DNA of 64,000 nt from Cavenderia fasciculata (taxonomy: Eukaryota; Evosea; Eumycetozoa; Acytosteliales; Cavenderiaceae). Under the pieces are notes generated by a model. It was not told where the DNA came from, did no database searches, and saw nothing but the letters and a program-made list of their open reading frames with translations. The DNA lies in assembly GCF_000203815.1 (NCBI RefSeq), contig NW_004457735.1:1-64000 (forward strand), written 5' to 3'. A program made the translations under genes and the position numbers. Positions 1 through 13,057 of this stretch are shown here, in pieces. How positions within the stretch are numbered: the stretch's first letter is position 1; the number at the start of each line of letters is the position of its first letter.

Positions 1-1902
1 GACCACAAGAGACATTTGGAAATCGTTTTAAAGAAAATGGAGGAACATTTGGTTTATTTAAATGGGAGCAAATGCGATTTGTTCAAAGATGAAGTGGCAT
101 TTGTAGGCTACAAGATAAATGGAGAAGGCATAACAACAAACGAAGAAAAGACGAAACCGATCGTCGATTTGCCAATGCCAGAGAACGTAAAACAATTACG
201 CCGATTTTTGGGAATGATATCGTTTTATCAAAGATTCATTCAAGGGTTCACAGAGCTTGTGGAACCAATGCGAGAAGCAATTGCCATCAAGGAGAAGACC
301 AAGGCGGGTGAACTGCAAGATAATGGATGGAAACAAGCAGTACTAAAGTGTAAAGAAATCCTGACCAGTAAACCAGTCATGAAGATATTGGATGGAAACA
401 AAGACTTTGTGATCCATACCGATGCCTCGAACTATGGAGTGGGATCAGTAGTTTCTCAATTGGATGAAGATGGAGAGTACCACCCGGTCATCTTTGAAAG
501 TAGAAAGATGACACCGGCAGAAAGGAACTACTCAACGACTGACCGAGAGTTGCTCGCGGCAATTCATGTATTACAAAAGTACAGACATCACTTTCTCGGG
601 CGAAAGGTAACGATTTACACAGATTACAACAATTTGACATATTGGGACAGCAAACATCAACTATCGGCAAGAGAAAGGAATTGGTTAGAAATACTGGGAG
701 AATTTGATATCAAGTTTGAATATATCCCTGGAGAGACCAATACAGTGGCAGATGCACTGTCAAGAGATAGAAGATATAAAATAGTTTGGTCCGACGAATG
801 GATCAAGGAAATTGTAGAGTCATACAAGGACTCAAGTGAAATTGTGGAGATTCAAAGAAACAAGAATAACAAAATCATTGAAGAGGAAGGTCTATTGTTC
901 ATTGTTGAACCAGACCTGTCTAAGCGTCTAATCTTGGTAGACAAGAAACACATTGCAAAAATACTGGATGAAAGTCATGCTGGTTATATTGGTGGTCATT
1001 TGGGTATCACCAAATCGTATATGAAGATACGATCAAATTATTTCTGGATTGGATTACATTCGTCGATCGTCAAGTTCATTGGTTCTTGTGATATTTGTCA
1101 ACGTTCAAACAAATGCAAAGCGAAGGGTTTTCTGACGTCTCTAGAGATACCTCAAAGAAATTGGATGGACATATCGATGGACTTTATGTCCTTGCCGACG
1201 TCCAAGAATGGAATGGACAATTTATTGGTTGTTGTGGATAGACTAAGCAAGATGGTTCACTTAATGGCTTGCACTAAAGAGATTGATGCAGTAGGTACTG
1301 CAAAGTTATTATTTAACAATGTCTTTAGACTACACGGACTGCCATCGTCAATCGTGTCGGATAGAGATCAGAGATTCACGAGTGACCTTTGGAGTGAATT
1401 AATGACAGCTATTGGAACAAAATTAAAGATGTCAACACCGAATAGACCTCAAGGTGACGGTCAGACGGAAATCTACAACAAGACTATTAGAAAGATAATG
1501 GAAAAGTTTCAAGAGACACACAAGGAGAATTGGGATGAGCATCTGACAGCTGTAGAATTTGCTCTCAATTCATTTAAACAATCGTCAACCAAACTTTCAC
1601 CATTCGAAATCAATTATGGATTTGAACCAACAACACCTTCCAACATATTCAACATTCATGCGATCAAAGATATGGACATCAAACAGATGATAGATTACTT
1701 CCAAAAGGTTGCGAGAGACAACATTCTGTCATCACAAGTCGAACAAGCAAGAAACTACAACAAGAATAGAAAGGAGAGTACTTTGAAAGAAGGGGATGAG
1801 ATCCTGTTGAATCGTAACAAGATCAGCGACGCATTACTCAAATATATTACAAAACCCGCCAAGAAAGGTCCAAGAACCTTTTTTTCTGCAAATTTTCTTT
1901 AA
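1..1902 (+). mobile_element. Ty3/gypsy-type LTR retroelement fossil, 3' part of pol
   Basis: The frame is already open at the window edge, so the element starts upstream. Parts seen in order: the end of the reverse transcriptase with its connection region, an RNase H domain (around 410-780, beginning near the motif HTDASNYGVG), an HHCC zinc-binding domain (about 980-1110), and the DDE integrase core (about 1150-1520, including IVSDRDQRF). This order (RT, RNase H, integrase) is that of Ty3/gypsy elements; in dictyostelids Skipper and DGLT-A belong here. No LTR could be recognised downstream, and the part after the integrase core looks incomplete, so I treat the copy as a remnant. The visible pol frame is otherwise largely uninterrupted, which suggests a fairly young insertion. 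Confidence 0.9.
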
Positions 1903-3150
1903 AAATTTTCATTGTTGAACATTCCGAAAAATCTCTTCAATGAAATTTATCTCCATTTTTTGGGATTCTCAATAAATAAGACTATTCATTCATTTATATT
2001 ATAAATAATATTTATTCCAGATAAATATATTTTTAACTAAAAATATTAATTGTGGAAAAAAAAAAAAAAAAACATCATCTCTTTCCTCATGTGGCAAATT
2101 TTGCTCGAAAAAAAATATAAAGAATAAAATAAAATAGGTGGAAGTAGGTGAAAACTCCCAAAAAGGGTATTTTGCTCGAAAAAAATAAAAATAATCGAAA
2201 ATAATATAGTTTTTCGAAGCGTCGCTCAAAGTCCTAAATGATGACCACTCTTTCTACGTTTGTTTAATCTTTTTATTAAATGATGCCATAATGTTTGAAA
2301 TCATAATATATAGATAATATCAAACTTTCATATCAATTGAGTTAAATTTATAGTTTTGGAAAAACAATCACAAAAATATTAAAATTTGAGAAAAAGGTTA
2401 TTTTGTGGAATACTTTCAACTTCATTGAATACTAATTTTAAAAATAGAATATAAAGTTTCAAGTCAAGTGAGGGAAATTATATTACTTGAAAATATTCTT
2501 TTAAAATTAAAAAAAACCAAGAGGACACATAAAATATTGAAAAGGTTTTTTTTATAAAATTAAAATAATACATTTACTTACCAAAACAATGTTCAATGAT
2601 GAATATCAAAGTTATAAGTTAATTGAGCTAAACTATAAAAATTTGAAAGTCTAAAACCAAACAACCAAATCACTACTTTTTTAATAAAAAAATGATATTT
2701 TTTTAGCAAGTTTGATGTCTGCACAAAATTCAGATCATTTCCTATGATATTGTAAAGGTTTCAAGTCAAGAAAGCTAAACAAAAAAATTCACAAAAATCA
2801 ATAATTGCACAAAAAAAACCAGTACCCTCTGAGGCTCCAATAAATTTCTGATAAAGGTTGTTTTTTTTAATTCTTTTGATACCACACCATGATAAAATCT
2901 ATGGAATAATAAAAGTTTTAGATCATCAGAGTTAAACTATAGGATTTTGATCCAATTTTATCCAAAATTTAACAAAATTAATATCAAGGACAATCTCAAT
3001 AATTTTAATTTGTTTCTAATAAGAGCAGAGCACTTGTGATATTCTTTTATTCTTTCCAGATGACAATAATTAAAGGTGTTGAATTTAAATTAATTTTCGA
3101 TATTATTTATCTATGGATTATATTTTGTTAATTTGAATCCAATGTAATGC
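1903..3150. other. AT-rich intergenic DNA with degenerate repeats
   Basis: There is no convincing gene. Low-complexity A and T runs dominate. A short direct repeat containing TTTTGCTCGAAAAAA occurs near 2099 and 2169. A degenerate array with a period of about 130-156 bp spans roughly 2280-2960 and is listed separately. The only open frame (minus, 1999-2229) is a Phe-rich translation of A/T runs. Confidence 0.6.
2280..2960. repeat. Degenerate tandem repeat, about 150 bp period
   Basis: Five diverged copies of a core resembling AAAGTTTCAAGTCAATTGAG followed by TAAACTATA start near 2321, 2453, 2605, 2754 and 2910. Steps between copies are about 132, 152, 149 and 156 bp. Similarity extends to both sides: an AT-rich stretch with ATGAT/ATATCA words before the core and ATAAAATTTTGAAA-like sequence after it. 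The copies are too diverged for a young satellite. No coding frame follows the period. Confidence 0.5.
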
Positions 3151-5465
3151 TTATAAACATTTATTAAAAGAATACTCTCGACCATAGGAAAGTAATCTTT
3201 CAGAGGTATGGAAAGATTTACCAGCAACCAAGATTCCATTATTTCCATAGATTGATCTATCTTTTACTGTACCCTTTGTCTCGTGGTGAAGAGGGTTGAC
3301 ATCAAAATCAAAATACAATAAAATATCCTTTTCGTCACCAAATGGTTTGTTCCACATGGCATTGATTATCTCTTGATTGTTTAATGATCTATTATAGATT
3401 GCAATATTATCAATGTTTCCATTATATGTACCACTATCACTAAATAAATTATAATAATTATTATTATTGATCCCCTTATCATTTTTATAATTTTTTAACT
3501 TACCCAATGGCTATACCATTTGAAGCACCAATTAAAACTGGATGCTTATTTTTTGCAGTTGGATTAAAGAAATCTTGAGGAATATCTTTTTTTCCATTGA
3601 TAAAAAAGTTTACCTTGTTGTCGTGGACGTGTTCGTTATTTACAGAGTAGGTGACAGCAATGTGGGTCCAAACGTCGGGCGAGAATGACATGTGAGATGA
3701 GAAACAAGTTCCACCAGCGCATAGACGTGCAATTCCTCTGCTCGAGTCTGTTGCCTTTTGAATGTCAAAATTGTATCCATCGACAGTACCTCCAGTATTC
3801 TTGTCAATGACACGTTGATCACCAAAACTTGTTGGTTTTACCCAAGCCATTAGAGTGTATTTTTCAGACAAATCCAAACACGTTGGACAATTGGATGAAT
3901 CAACTTTAATGTGGTCTCCTTTTCCTTGCATTTGTAAATGGAATGGTTGATAGGAACTATGTGTTGTCATTAGGCCCTTTTTTAACTCCAATTGTTTGAT
4001 TGATAACACATCGTTTGCCATTTTACACATTTTACATTTACTATGAAAACCATTTACACACATTCTTAATTTATCAATTACCTAAGAAAAAATAAATAAA
4101 TATAATAAATAAATAATATATTTTTTTTTTGACTTACCTTTTGTTCCAAATCTGATTTTTTCCATTCAAAATATTTTTTATATTCATTTGGATCGTCGAT
4201 AACCTTTTTGAGATAATTGGCAAGATCAGTTGGAGAGCTATAGTCAGATACCTTGATGATTGAACCAGTTGGTACCCAGTTGCCAATATTCTTTGAGCCC
4301 ATATAGACAGGAATGGCACCAGAGTAGAGAGCAGAGTATACCTTTTCAGATACATAGTCTGTTGTATTTTCATTTTCAAATGTCAAAGCAAACTTGTAAT
4401 TTTCAAACTCTTTCATATTGCTTTTGATTATTTCATTAATGTTTGTTGGCTTGGTTGACATGTTTTGAATAGTAGTAGATTTTCCTTCAAAACATTTTCC
4501 AAAAGTATCAATATCAACAATTGTTTTCATTGATTTTATATAATTCTAAAAAAAAATAAAAAATTGATTAAAATAATTCTTTAAATTACTTTTTTTTTTT
4601 TTTGTTTACATACGATTCTTGATTTTGCAAAACCAACTTTACAATTTGAAGAAATAAAAACCAATCCCTTTCTTGATTGCCAAGGTTTTGAATCATGATT
4701 ATTTAATAGTAAAGAGGTGGTATTTTTTGTGGTAAACGATGGATCTGGTGGACATGCCAATGAAAGTTGTTGGGTACTATCGGCACTATAGTTGAAATGT
4801 AGATCCATGAGAGAGGTATACCTTGGATCGGCGAGGATTGGAAATTGACTCTTACTAAAGTAGTCCAACAAGACAAATTTTTGAAATGGTAACTTTTCTG
4901 GAAGGTTTAAAGGTGATCTTCTCCAATCATCACGATGAATAAATGATGGATCAAATACGATATAGTCTGATAGTGGTAGATCTATATGATTGTTGGTAAA
5001 ACTACAAGATACGTCACAAACTTTTTCGTTTTCATCTTCAAATTCATCATCATCGGGTTGGTCATCTTGATCTTCATCTCTATTGTTTTTGATTGCAATT
5101 GATTTTAAAGATCTACTTGTTTGTTGTTGTTGTTGTTGTTGTTTTAATTGTTGTTTATATAAATGTTGTTTTTGATTATCTAAATTTGCATCCGAAGCCA
5201 ACAAACCAGACCAATCTATTTCTTTTGTTGTAATGTCCCACAAAAAGATTGTAACATCTCTTTGGTTTGCTATATCTTCCCAATCTCTTTGGTTTGCTAT
5301 ATCTAATTTACTATGTCGATCAAATGCTGATGTTTGATCATACAATGCTAGGTGACCATTGAAATAAGCAAAACTAAACAACACTATAGTCACTAGAAAT
5401 AATACAACTACTAATAACCTGAATCTTGGTGGTGATGATGTTTTAAAGTTACTATATATTCCCAT
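3151..5465 (-). CDS. GT10 alpha-1,3-fucosyltransferase with LamG-like C-terminal domain
   Basis: Predicted exons (minus): 5465-4614, 4545-4138, 4081-3504, 3439-3151; about 708 residues, phase kept throughout. The chosen start, MGIYSN, is followed by a signal anchor at about residues 16-34, giving type II Golgi topology. A Gln-rich and acidic stem follows. Residues about 270-410 carry the GT10 signature: ISSNCKVGFAKSRI, DIDTFGKCF, then FENENTTDYVSEKVYSAL near residue 340, the conserved GDP-fucose site. After exon 3 a Cys-rich linker leads to a concanavalin/LamG-like jelly-roll domain (about 465-690) with TLMAWVKP and VWTHIAVTY. The expected role is transfer of fucose from GDP-fucose to glycoprotein glycans in the Golgi; the LamG part may bind glycan or protein. 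The family call is firm; the acceptor is unknown. Confidence 0.85.
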
Positions 5466-5684
5466 AGTGATTGACAAAAAGAGAGAGAGATCTTTGAAAA
5501 AAAAAAACAAATATTTGAAATAATAAAACAAACAAGGAACAATTATGAATTTTTAAAAGGGAAGAAAAAAAAAAAATATTATCGGAGGTGGTGATTAATT
5601 AACCACACCCAATCAAAATATTAATGTTATAATATTTTGTGTGTGGGGGGGGGTCTTAATTTATTTTATTTATTTTTTTTTTTT

Positions 5685-8600
5685 TTATGGTAGAGAATTA
5701 AATTGATTGATTTCAGATTGAATTTTGTTTGTCAAGATGTATTGAGAGATGGCACCAACAAGAGAGATGAATGACAATAGTTTAATGGAAAAAATATTTG
5801 AAAAAAGCAATGCCAATATAGATAGAGGAGAGAATATGAGCCACAAAAATTGTTGTTGTCTTTCACCAAGGCTAATCATAAACTTGTTGGTATAATAAAT
5901 GGAAGGAATGGTTCCAAACAAGAATAGTATCCAATTCTTTGCACCCCACCAAAGCTTCCAAAAAGATTTAGAGGGAGACAATGTGGTGGGTGTTTGTTGG
6001 TCCGATCCAAAAAACTTGTACCATTCTTGTGTGTCATTGTCTATCGATTTCTTGTTGACTGTGAGATCTGCCAATGCCATTAGGCACAATAGAGTGGTGA
6101 CTAAAAATACGATTCCTCTGTATCTTGAGAGGATCATCCCAATCTTGCTTTTCTTTTTAAAAATAATACTATTTCCTTTGCCACCTCTACTTTGTCTATG
6201 AGATGAAGATGAAGATGGAGAATTGATAATTGATGAAGGAGGTAACAAAAAGATAAAAATCCTTTTTTCTCCAAATCTTTTGTTGTTGTTGTTGTTGCTG
6301 CTGCTGTTGTATTTTCCTTTTGTTCACCGATAGGGGATTGAACAAATAGGAGTAAAGGTGCCAAAACAATTACACTTGATTCATTTCCATCCAACCAAAA
6401 TAGGTTGACCATGATACATGCAATAAATGAATAAATACAAGCAATATTTGATACAACCATCATTTTACTAAAGGTTGTTAACAAGGATGGAGAAGGTAAC
6501 TGTGGTTGTAAAGTAGAAGAAGGGGTTGACGAGTGTTGTTGTTGTTGTTTAAGATGTTGAGATTTTTTTAATTGAATTGATTTATAGTAGACAAGGATGA
6601 CGATAACCAAATTCAAAGCAATCGACAATCCAATTATCGATAATCTATTAATTTCAATTAACCTAAAAACGCCGACTCTACTCGATCCAATGTCTCTGTT
6701 TTGGAGCTGACCAATCAAAAGATAAATCATCACAAACATACTTGAAAAAAAAGCATAGATTGTTGTGATATATTTATGAGAAGTAAGAGATGGCCAATTG
6801 AAATAGGTGTAGAGAAGGGTATAAGAGGAAAATAATAGGCATATCAAGGTGGATATTATCCAGGATTGGATAAAGAAAAAGTTGAATACCACAAACAACC
6901 CAATAAACGATCCTGTTGTGATTGAGAATATCCATTTCAATGATGTTGCCTTTGCCATTTTACTCTTTAATCCTCTATTGGCCAATAATACCATTATCTC
7001 TAATATACCAAATACCAAAAACCAATAACTCCATTTTTCATTATTCGATCGTTGTTGTTGTTGTTGTTGTTGGTTGGTATTAAAAAATATTAAAATCAAT
7101 GCTATTAAAATTGAAAATACTATAATATTTCTAAAGGTTTTGTTTTGGGGAACATGTTTGATGGAAATTGGAAAGGTTGAAAAAGAAAACAACAACAAAA
7201 ACTTTGCTAAAAAGATTGATGTTTTTTTCATAAAATTTATATTACCATCAAAACTAGGTAATGAATAAAATAATGACCCCAATATTGCCATAAAAATTAA
7301 ACTATAAATCTAAAAAGAATGAAAAGGTTAATTTGGTAAATAATTTAATTATTTTTAAAAAGTCATACCATTGATTGTGATAAATTATTATTATTATTAT
7401 TATAATTACTACTATTATTATTACTACCAATATCTTTTTCTTTTATAAACTTTGAATCCTTGTTGAAATAAAAACTTGAATAGATAATAAATGTAAAAAT
7501 AGTTGTTGGGATGATAATGTTTGAAAGTAGAGTTTCGAGTTGTTGATTTGGTTGTTGAAGGGGGATAATAATGCAAATGGCGATTACTTTTGATAAAAGG
7601 ACACTGTCTGAGAGTGTTTTTAAAAAAGTTGCAAAGTTTGATCGTAAGAGATATAAAGTAGTTGACCCTCGATTGTTAATGTACAAGGCGACTACTGAAC
7701 TAAATAATACCAAATAATTTGGATACATTGTCCATGATTGGGTACCTCCTCCTCCCTCCACTGTTATATATTCCGATGTACCATTTAAAAGTAATTCTAA
7801 TAAATACAATAGTATTGATTCTGATAATAAAAGTGACCCCAATATAATTGGAGAGTTGGATGAATCATCTCTATTGTTTGGAATAAATTGAACAATTGTC
7901 ATGACAATTATATAAAACACACTTGATAGTAGTGATAGATTTTGAAGAGTGATAAATGATGAAAATGTAAAATCCAAATAGGAAAAACTATTTGATAGAA
8001 ACCATTGAAGGCATATGGTCGAAGTTATAATAAATAAACTATAGAAAATACTACTTGTTGGTTGTTTGTTGGAAATTATACTATATAAATAAATGGATAG
8101 TGATAATGCAGATACAATTGAAAATATATAGATATAAAATGGTGCGGCGAGCATATAGGTTGTAGTTATTGAAAAGATTAATGCCACAACTATTAATAAA
8201 TATTTACTAGAAAATATTTGTTGTTGTTGTTGTTGATTATTTGCACCAAATAAAATAATATAGAGTATAACGGCAGCCGTGTACACTGCAATGGTCACAA
8301 AAATGTAATTATAGGGTGGGGCAATATTGATAGTCTTTGAAAAAGTTGGAGACTTTAAAATAACCAAATACTCTATTGATCCAATTAATAACATTCCATT
8401 TATCATTTTTAAAATAAAAAATAAAGAAGAAGATGGAGAGGAGGATGAGGAGGATGAAGAGGAAGAGGAGGTTGTACAAATAAAGATTGGAATTGAAATT
8501 AAAAGTACCAAATGTAAAAGGTGATTATAATCTGTTGTCACAACTGCTCGGTGATAGATTGAATAATAAAATGTTGCTGGAAAACTTATAAATGTTATTT

Positions 8601-9376
8601 TCATTATTGTTGTTGATAATATATTATTACTATTATTATTATTATTATTTTGATAAAGGAAATATTGAACAATCAATATAATTAATAAATAATAGGGGGT
8701 TGATTGATTGATTGAACTTTCGATGGTCGATATGATAAACCAAAGGAAAATAACAGTAGTTGGATATGGAGTACAAGATATCAAAATCCTTTCCATTGTT
8801 TCAAATATTGCGGGAAAGGTGGAACCAAGCTTTGGTCTAAATTGTAAAGTCGCATACAGTCCACACAATGCAAGTATCATGGCCATATTAAATAGGAGAA
8901 GTGCATTAATTATGATATGGTTTACAAGTGATAAACTGTTGACTGCAATTGATAAATTTATAGCTATCATTCCTACCCATATTGAAATTAGAGTACTAAT
9001 CATAATTTAAATTAAAATTAAAATTAAAATTAAAATTAAAATTAAAATTATTACATTTTACAGATTCTATAGATACATACAATTCTGTTTGAGAGAAAAG
9101 ATCAAATAGATAAGTCAAAAGAGATACAATAGCAGATACATATAGTGTAGTCCTTCCACCAATCATTAAAACTATAAAAAGTGATGGTAATAATGTTACC
9201 AATACTCTATTTTCTATAAACTGAGATGTCGTTGCAACCATTGCTGGCTTTGGTGAATATCTATAGATTGGTTTACTTTGAGATCTTTCATCGTTACTAT
9301 ATGATTGCTTATCATCACCATCATCACCATGTTCATTGTCAAAAGGTGGTGATGACAATGGTGAAAAGGTATTCAT
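5685..9376 (-). CDS. Large multipass membrane protein, NEF1-like, with probable frameshift
   Basis: Predicted exons (minus): 9376-9081, 8995-7369, 7309-5685; roughly 1,180 residues with about 20 or more hydrophobic segments and Gln/Asn/Ser linkers. The N-terminal part (SPKPAMVATTSQFIENRVLV, then a membrane segment and LFDLFSQTEF across the first splice) resembles, from memory, plant NO EXINE FORMATION 1 (NEF1) and its protist relatives; biochemical function unknown. Exon 3 has 1,625 bases, which is not a multiple of three. The frame used from 7309 runs into an off-frame tail near 6290-6250, while a second frame (from about 6280 to 5685) continues with membrane segments such as GIVFLVTTLLCLMALADL. 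The switch lies in an A-rich, Gln/Thr-repeat linker. I found no GT..AG intron that fixes the phase, so this is a real frameshift, a base-calling error or an unrecognised intron. Confidence 0.6.
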
Positions 9377-9558
9377 ATCTCTTGGTGTTGTTTAAACTTT
9401 AACTACAACTTGTAACTTCAGAGTTAGTAGTTTTAATGAAAAAAAAAAATAAAATAAAAAAAAAAAAAATGAAATGTTTGTGATCGTCTGGTTGCTTTGT
9501 GTGTACATTATCTCTCTCTCTTTAGTTCAGTAGTGATTACAACTCTCTTCTCGAAACA

Positions 9559-9981
9559 ATGTCACAACAACAACAACAACAAATAGATGACAACCTATTA
9601 CGTAGTGATCAATATCCATTCGTTAGATTAAATAGAACCTTTAAAGTAGCTGCAGGTATTGGTATGGGTATTGGTATGGGTATGATGCTCAATCTCTTGG
9701 GAAAGAAACCATACTTTACCAACCCACACTATCACGTTGCCTTTGCTTCTGCTTTGGGATATACAAGTTATATATCATATGATGCTCAAACATATGCCTA
9801 CCAAAGAAACTTTCAAATTTTAGAATCATATCAAGACAGAGTAAAGAGAATAGAATTTATTAACAAAGGTAAATATATATATATATATCATCCCAACCCA
9901 CTAGATAAAATTTTGATTATTATTATTAACTTTCTTTTCTTTTCTGTTAATTAAAAAGAAATTGAAACCAATAAGATATAG
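9559..9981 (+). CDS. Small two-segment membrane protein, possibly complex I subunit NDUFC2-like
   Basis: Exons 9559-9868 and 9959-9981; 110 residues. After a short Gln-rich start, residues about 23-80 read FVRLNRTFKVAAGIGMGIGM and then a second hydrophobic stretch, HYHVAFASALGYTSYISYDA. The C-terminus is charged (RVKRIEF). Size, two adjacent membrane segments, the LNR motif before segment 1 and a Tyr/Arg-rich region after segment 2 are like mitochondrial NADH dehydrogenase subunit NDUFC2 (B14.5b). This is pattern resemblance only. The intron starts GTAAATATAT and its acceptor is AAAAAG. It lies about 330 bp upstream of VPS29 on the same strand. Confidence 0.5.
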
Positions 9982-10315
9982 AAAATAGGAGATTATAATA
10001 TGTAAAAAAAGGAAAGGAATAAAGTTCAAAGTGATATTATTCTATTATGAATCGTATTAATTATGATGTAAACATGAGATATAGTCATACATCTCTGTCA
10101 GTGTCTATGAGTACTTTGTGTTTATAAATATCTATAGATGGACATCAGGTGCCTCCCTATCGAATGAGTGATAATCTCCTTTTCATTGAGTGCCAAAAAA
10201 AAAAAAAAAAAAAAAAAAAAAGACAAAGAATCTTCTTTGTGGTCTCTTTTAATTCATTTTTGAGAGAGAGTTTATATTATATTTATATAATAGAATAAGG
10301 ATAGGATGGTATAGT
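9982..10315. other. Intergenic, poly-A tract
   Basis: AT-rich spacer between two plus-strand genes with an A run at about 10197-10221 and GAGAGAG near 10263. I see no gene, RNA gene or element. Confidence 0.5.
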
Positions 10316-11091
10316 ATAGTATTTCAGATGTTTAAGATCTTCCTTTATACTTACATTCTTATTTAGTTTATTATAGCAATTGGTGATTTACACGTTCCAC
10401 ACAGATCTCACAGCATTCCTGCAGAGTTTAAAAAGTTACTTGTATGTTTAGAATCTGCACACAGATTACTTCATTTATTTGTTCTAATGATTTGTTATAC
10501 ATCAAACATTTTACACCTATAGGTACCAGAAAAGATTCAACATATTCTATGCACAGGTAATTTAGTATCAAAGGATACCCTTGATTACTTCAAGTCATTG
10601 ACACATGGTGTACATATTGTAAGAGGAGATTTTGATGAAAACACTTCATTCCCAGACACTAAAACAGTTACACTTGGGCAATTCAAATTTGGCCTATGCC
10701 ACGGACATCAAGTGGTACCATGGGGAGACAAGGCTGCTCTCTCTATTCTCCAAAGACAATTAGATGTCGATGTCCTTATCACTGGTCATACCCACAACAT
10801 TGAAGTTTATGAATCAAATGGAAAACTTTTCATTAACCCAGGATCTGCTACTGGTGCCTATAGTATTACTTCACAGTAAGTCAAAATGATGATTAATTTA
10901 ATCTCTGATTTCTTTTTCTTCCTCTTCTTCTTTACTGATCACTTTAACTTTTTCATAAAAATTATTATAGGGATGTAATTCCATCATTTATTTTGATGGA
11001 CGTCCAAGGAACTACCATCAATGTATATATTTACAAACTTATTGACGGAGTTGTCAAGGTCGAAAAGATCGATCACACCAAGGCCCAATAA
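10316..11091 (+). CDS. vps29: VPS29, retromer subunit
   Basis: Predicted exons 10316-10318 (ATG only), 10367-10441, 10523-10875, 10971-11091; 183 residues, the normal size of VPS29. It has the calcineurin-like phosphoesterase fold motifs in order: [33 protein letters not shown] and GHTHNIEVY, ending [18 protein letters not shown]29 joins VPS35 and VPS26 in the cargo-recognition part of retromer on endosomes and works as a scaffold rather than an active phosphatase. The start is inferred: exon 2 begins FIIAIGDLH, so only Met is needed before it, and an ATG directly followed by GTATAG lies 48 bp upstream of the acceptor ATTTAG. A longer first exon is possible but not needed. Confidence 0.93.
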
Positions 11092-11175
11092 AACAACAAC
11101 AACTACCTATATGTTATAATAAGCAGAAAACAACAACAACAACACAATATGGAATTTATCAATCAATCTTTATTA

Positions 11176-13007
11176 TTACAATTGGACTTGACGGCTACTG
11201 TTAACTCTACTATAATCGCCATTACAAGTTTTAGCAACCATAGAAAGCAATCTGGAATGAAGTTTTGGATTGGAATTTAATATTTTTTGGATTGAAGGAT
11301 TGTCCAAAGAGATATTAACATTGACAAGTGTTCTATTTTTGACAATGGCACTCAAAATATCTGGAAGTCTCCATTTTGAAAAAGTACAATTACTGATATC
11401 AATATTTTGTAATGATGACATCACTGTTATACTTGGAGGAGGGGGAGGTGGAGGAGGTGGAGGTGGTGGAGGTGGTGGAGGTGGTGGTGGAGGAGGGGTC
11501 AGAGAAAGAACTTGATCTTGAATTATTGAATTATTATTATTTTGATTATTTTGATTATTTTGATTATTATTTGATTGATTATTTGATTGATTATTTGATT
11601 TTGTTTCTTTAATTCTATATTGTTGTTGTTGTTGTAATAATTTAACAAGATAATTACCAAGATGACTGCTATGAGATATATTTAGGGTTTGTAAATTTAG
11701 ATATCTTGATGATGAAAGGGTTCGTAAAACTGCATCAATGTTACTATTGTATCCAATATTGAGATGTCTTATTGCACTTCCCTGACCAGATATAGTATTA
11801 TTACTAATATGATTATTATTATTATTATTATAACCCGATTCCATAGACAATAGTTGTTGATTTTGATGATTAATGGTTGAGAATAATTTTGCGAGTGCCT
11901 TGCTTTCATTTTCTTGAATGTGAGTTGCAAAGAGAGATAGTTTGGTCAAAGTTGTATTTTTATAGAGGGATTGGCAAATACTAATGACTCCACTCTTTAA
12001 AAAGTTGTAATCAAGAATTAATGTTTCTAGTTGGTTGTTGTCTTGAAGATATTTGCTTATTAACAATGCAGATCCATCTCTTAGTCGATTGATTGATAGA
12101 TCCAACTTTTGAACAAACAAAGTTTGGTTCCTGAGTCCTGATTCGAGCGAGATCAAAAGTGGCTTGCATTTTTCATCACCCAATCTTAAATTACCAAGTG
12201 ACAATTCTTGAATTGTAATAAAATTACCAACATTTGATATTGATTTGGGAATACTATTAAAAGTAATATCATTCTTGTTATTATTTTGATTATTTTGATT
12301 ATTTTGATTATTATTATTATTGACGAGTAGAGTTGAAAAATTTGAAGGAAATGGAAAATTATTACATAGTTGAAGTGATTTAATGGAGGGAGGCAATAAA
12401 CAAATGTATGGAAAAAAGATAACATCTGCCAATAGAGGAGCTATATGAGTTAGATTTAAATGTTTGATTGATGTTTGTTTGTTTTTCGATATTGAAGAGA
12501 CAATATCTCTAAAAATATTATTTCTATTGTTACATTGATTGGGTGGTTGGCTATTATTATTATTATTATTTTTGGTGTGATGGTTGGATAAATTAACAAG
12601 TAAATTGTGAGAAATATTGAGATCTATAATAGTATTGTTTACATTTAATAGGCGCAAAAAGCTATCCACAACTTCTAAATTATCAAATAAATAGCAATTT
12701 TCTAGACTCGTTTTTGTAACCGATCGGTTATTTGCTATTCCATTGATAATATATTTTAAAAGATCGCATCCATCCCTTGGTCCAGTTGTATTATACAACA
12801 TAAATGATTGAAGGGAAGTACTTTGAGAAATTGCTTTTTCAAGATGTACCATACTTTCCTTTGTGTCAAGTACAAGGTTATACAATTCGATACTGGTAAT
12901 ATTATTTTGTTGACTTGATAGAATTCTTGAAATATAAATTGGTGGAATGAACCAACAATTATTAGTGTGATTATTATTAATATTGATATTGTTATTTATA
13001 TTATTTA

Positions 13008-13057
<50 letters not shown>

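Noticed and set aside
1999-2229. Phe-rich minus-strand frame
   Set aside because: It is the translation of A/T runs in noncoding DNA.
5899-6201. Plus-strand frame opposite the NEF1-like gene
   Set aside because: It lies wholly over hydrophobic coding sequence of the minus-strand gene and has no start context or splice partner.
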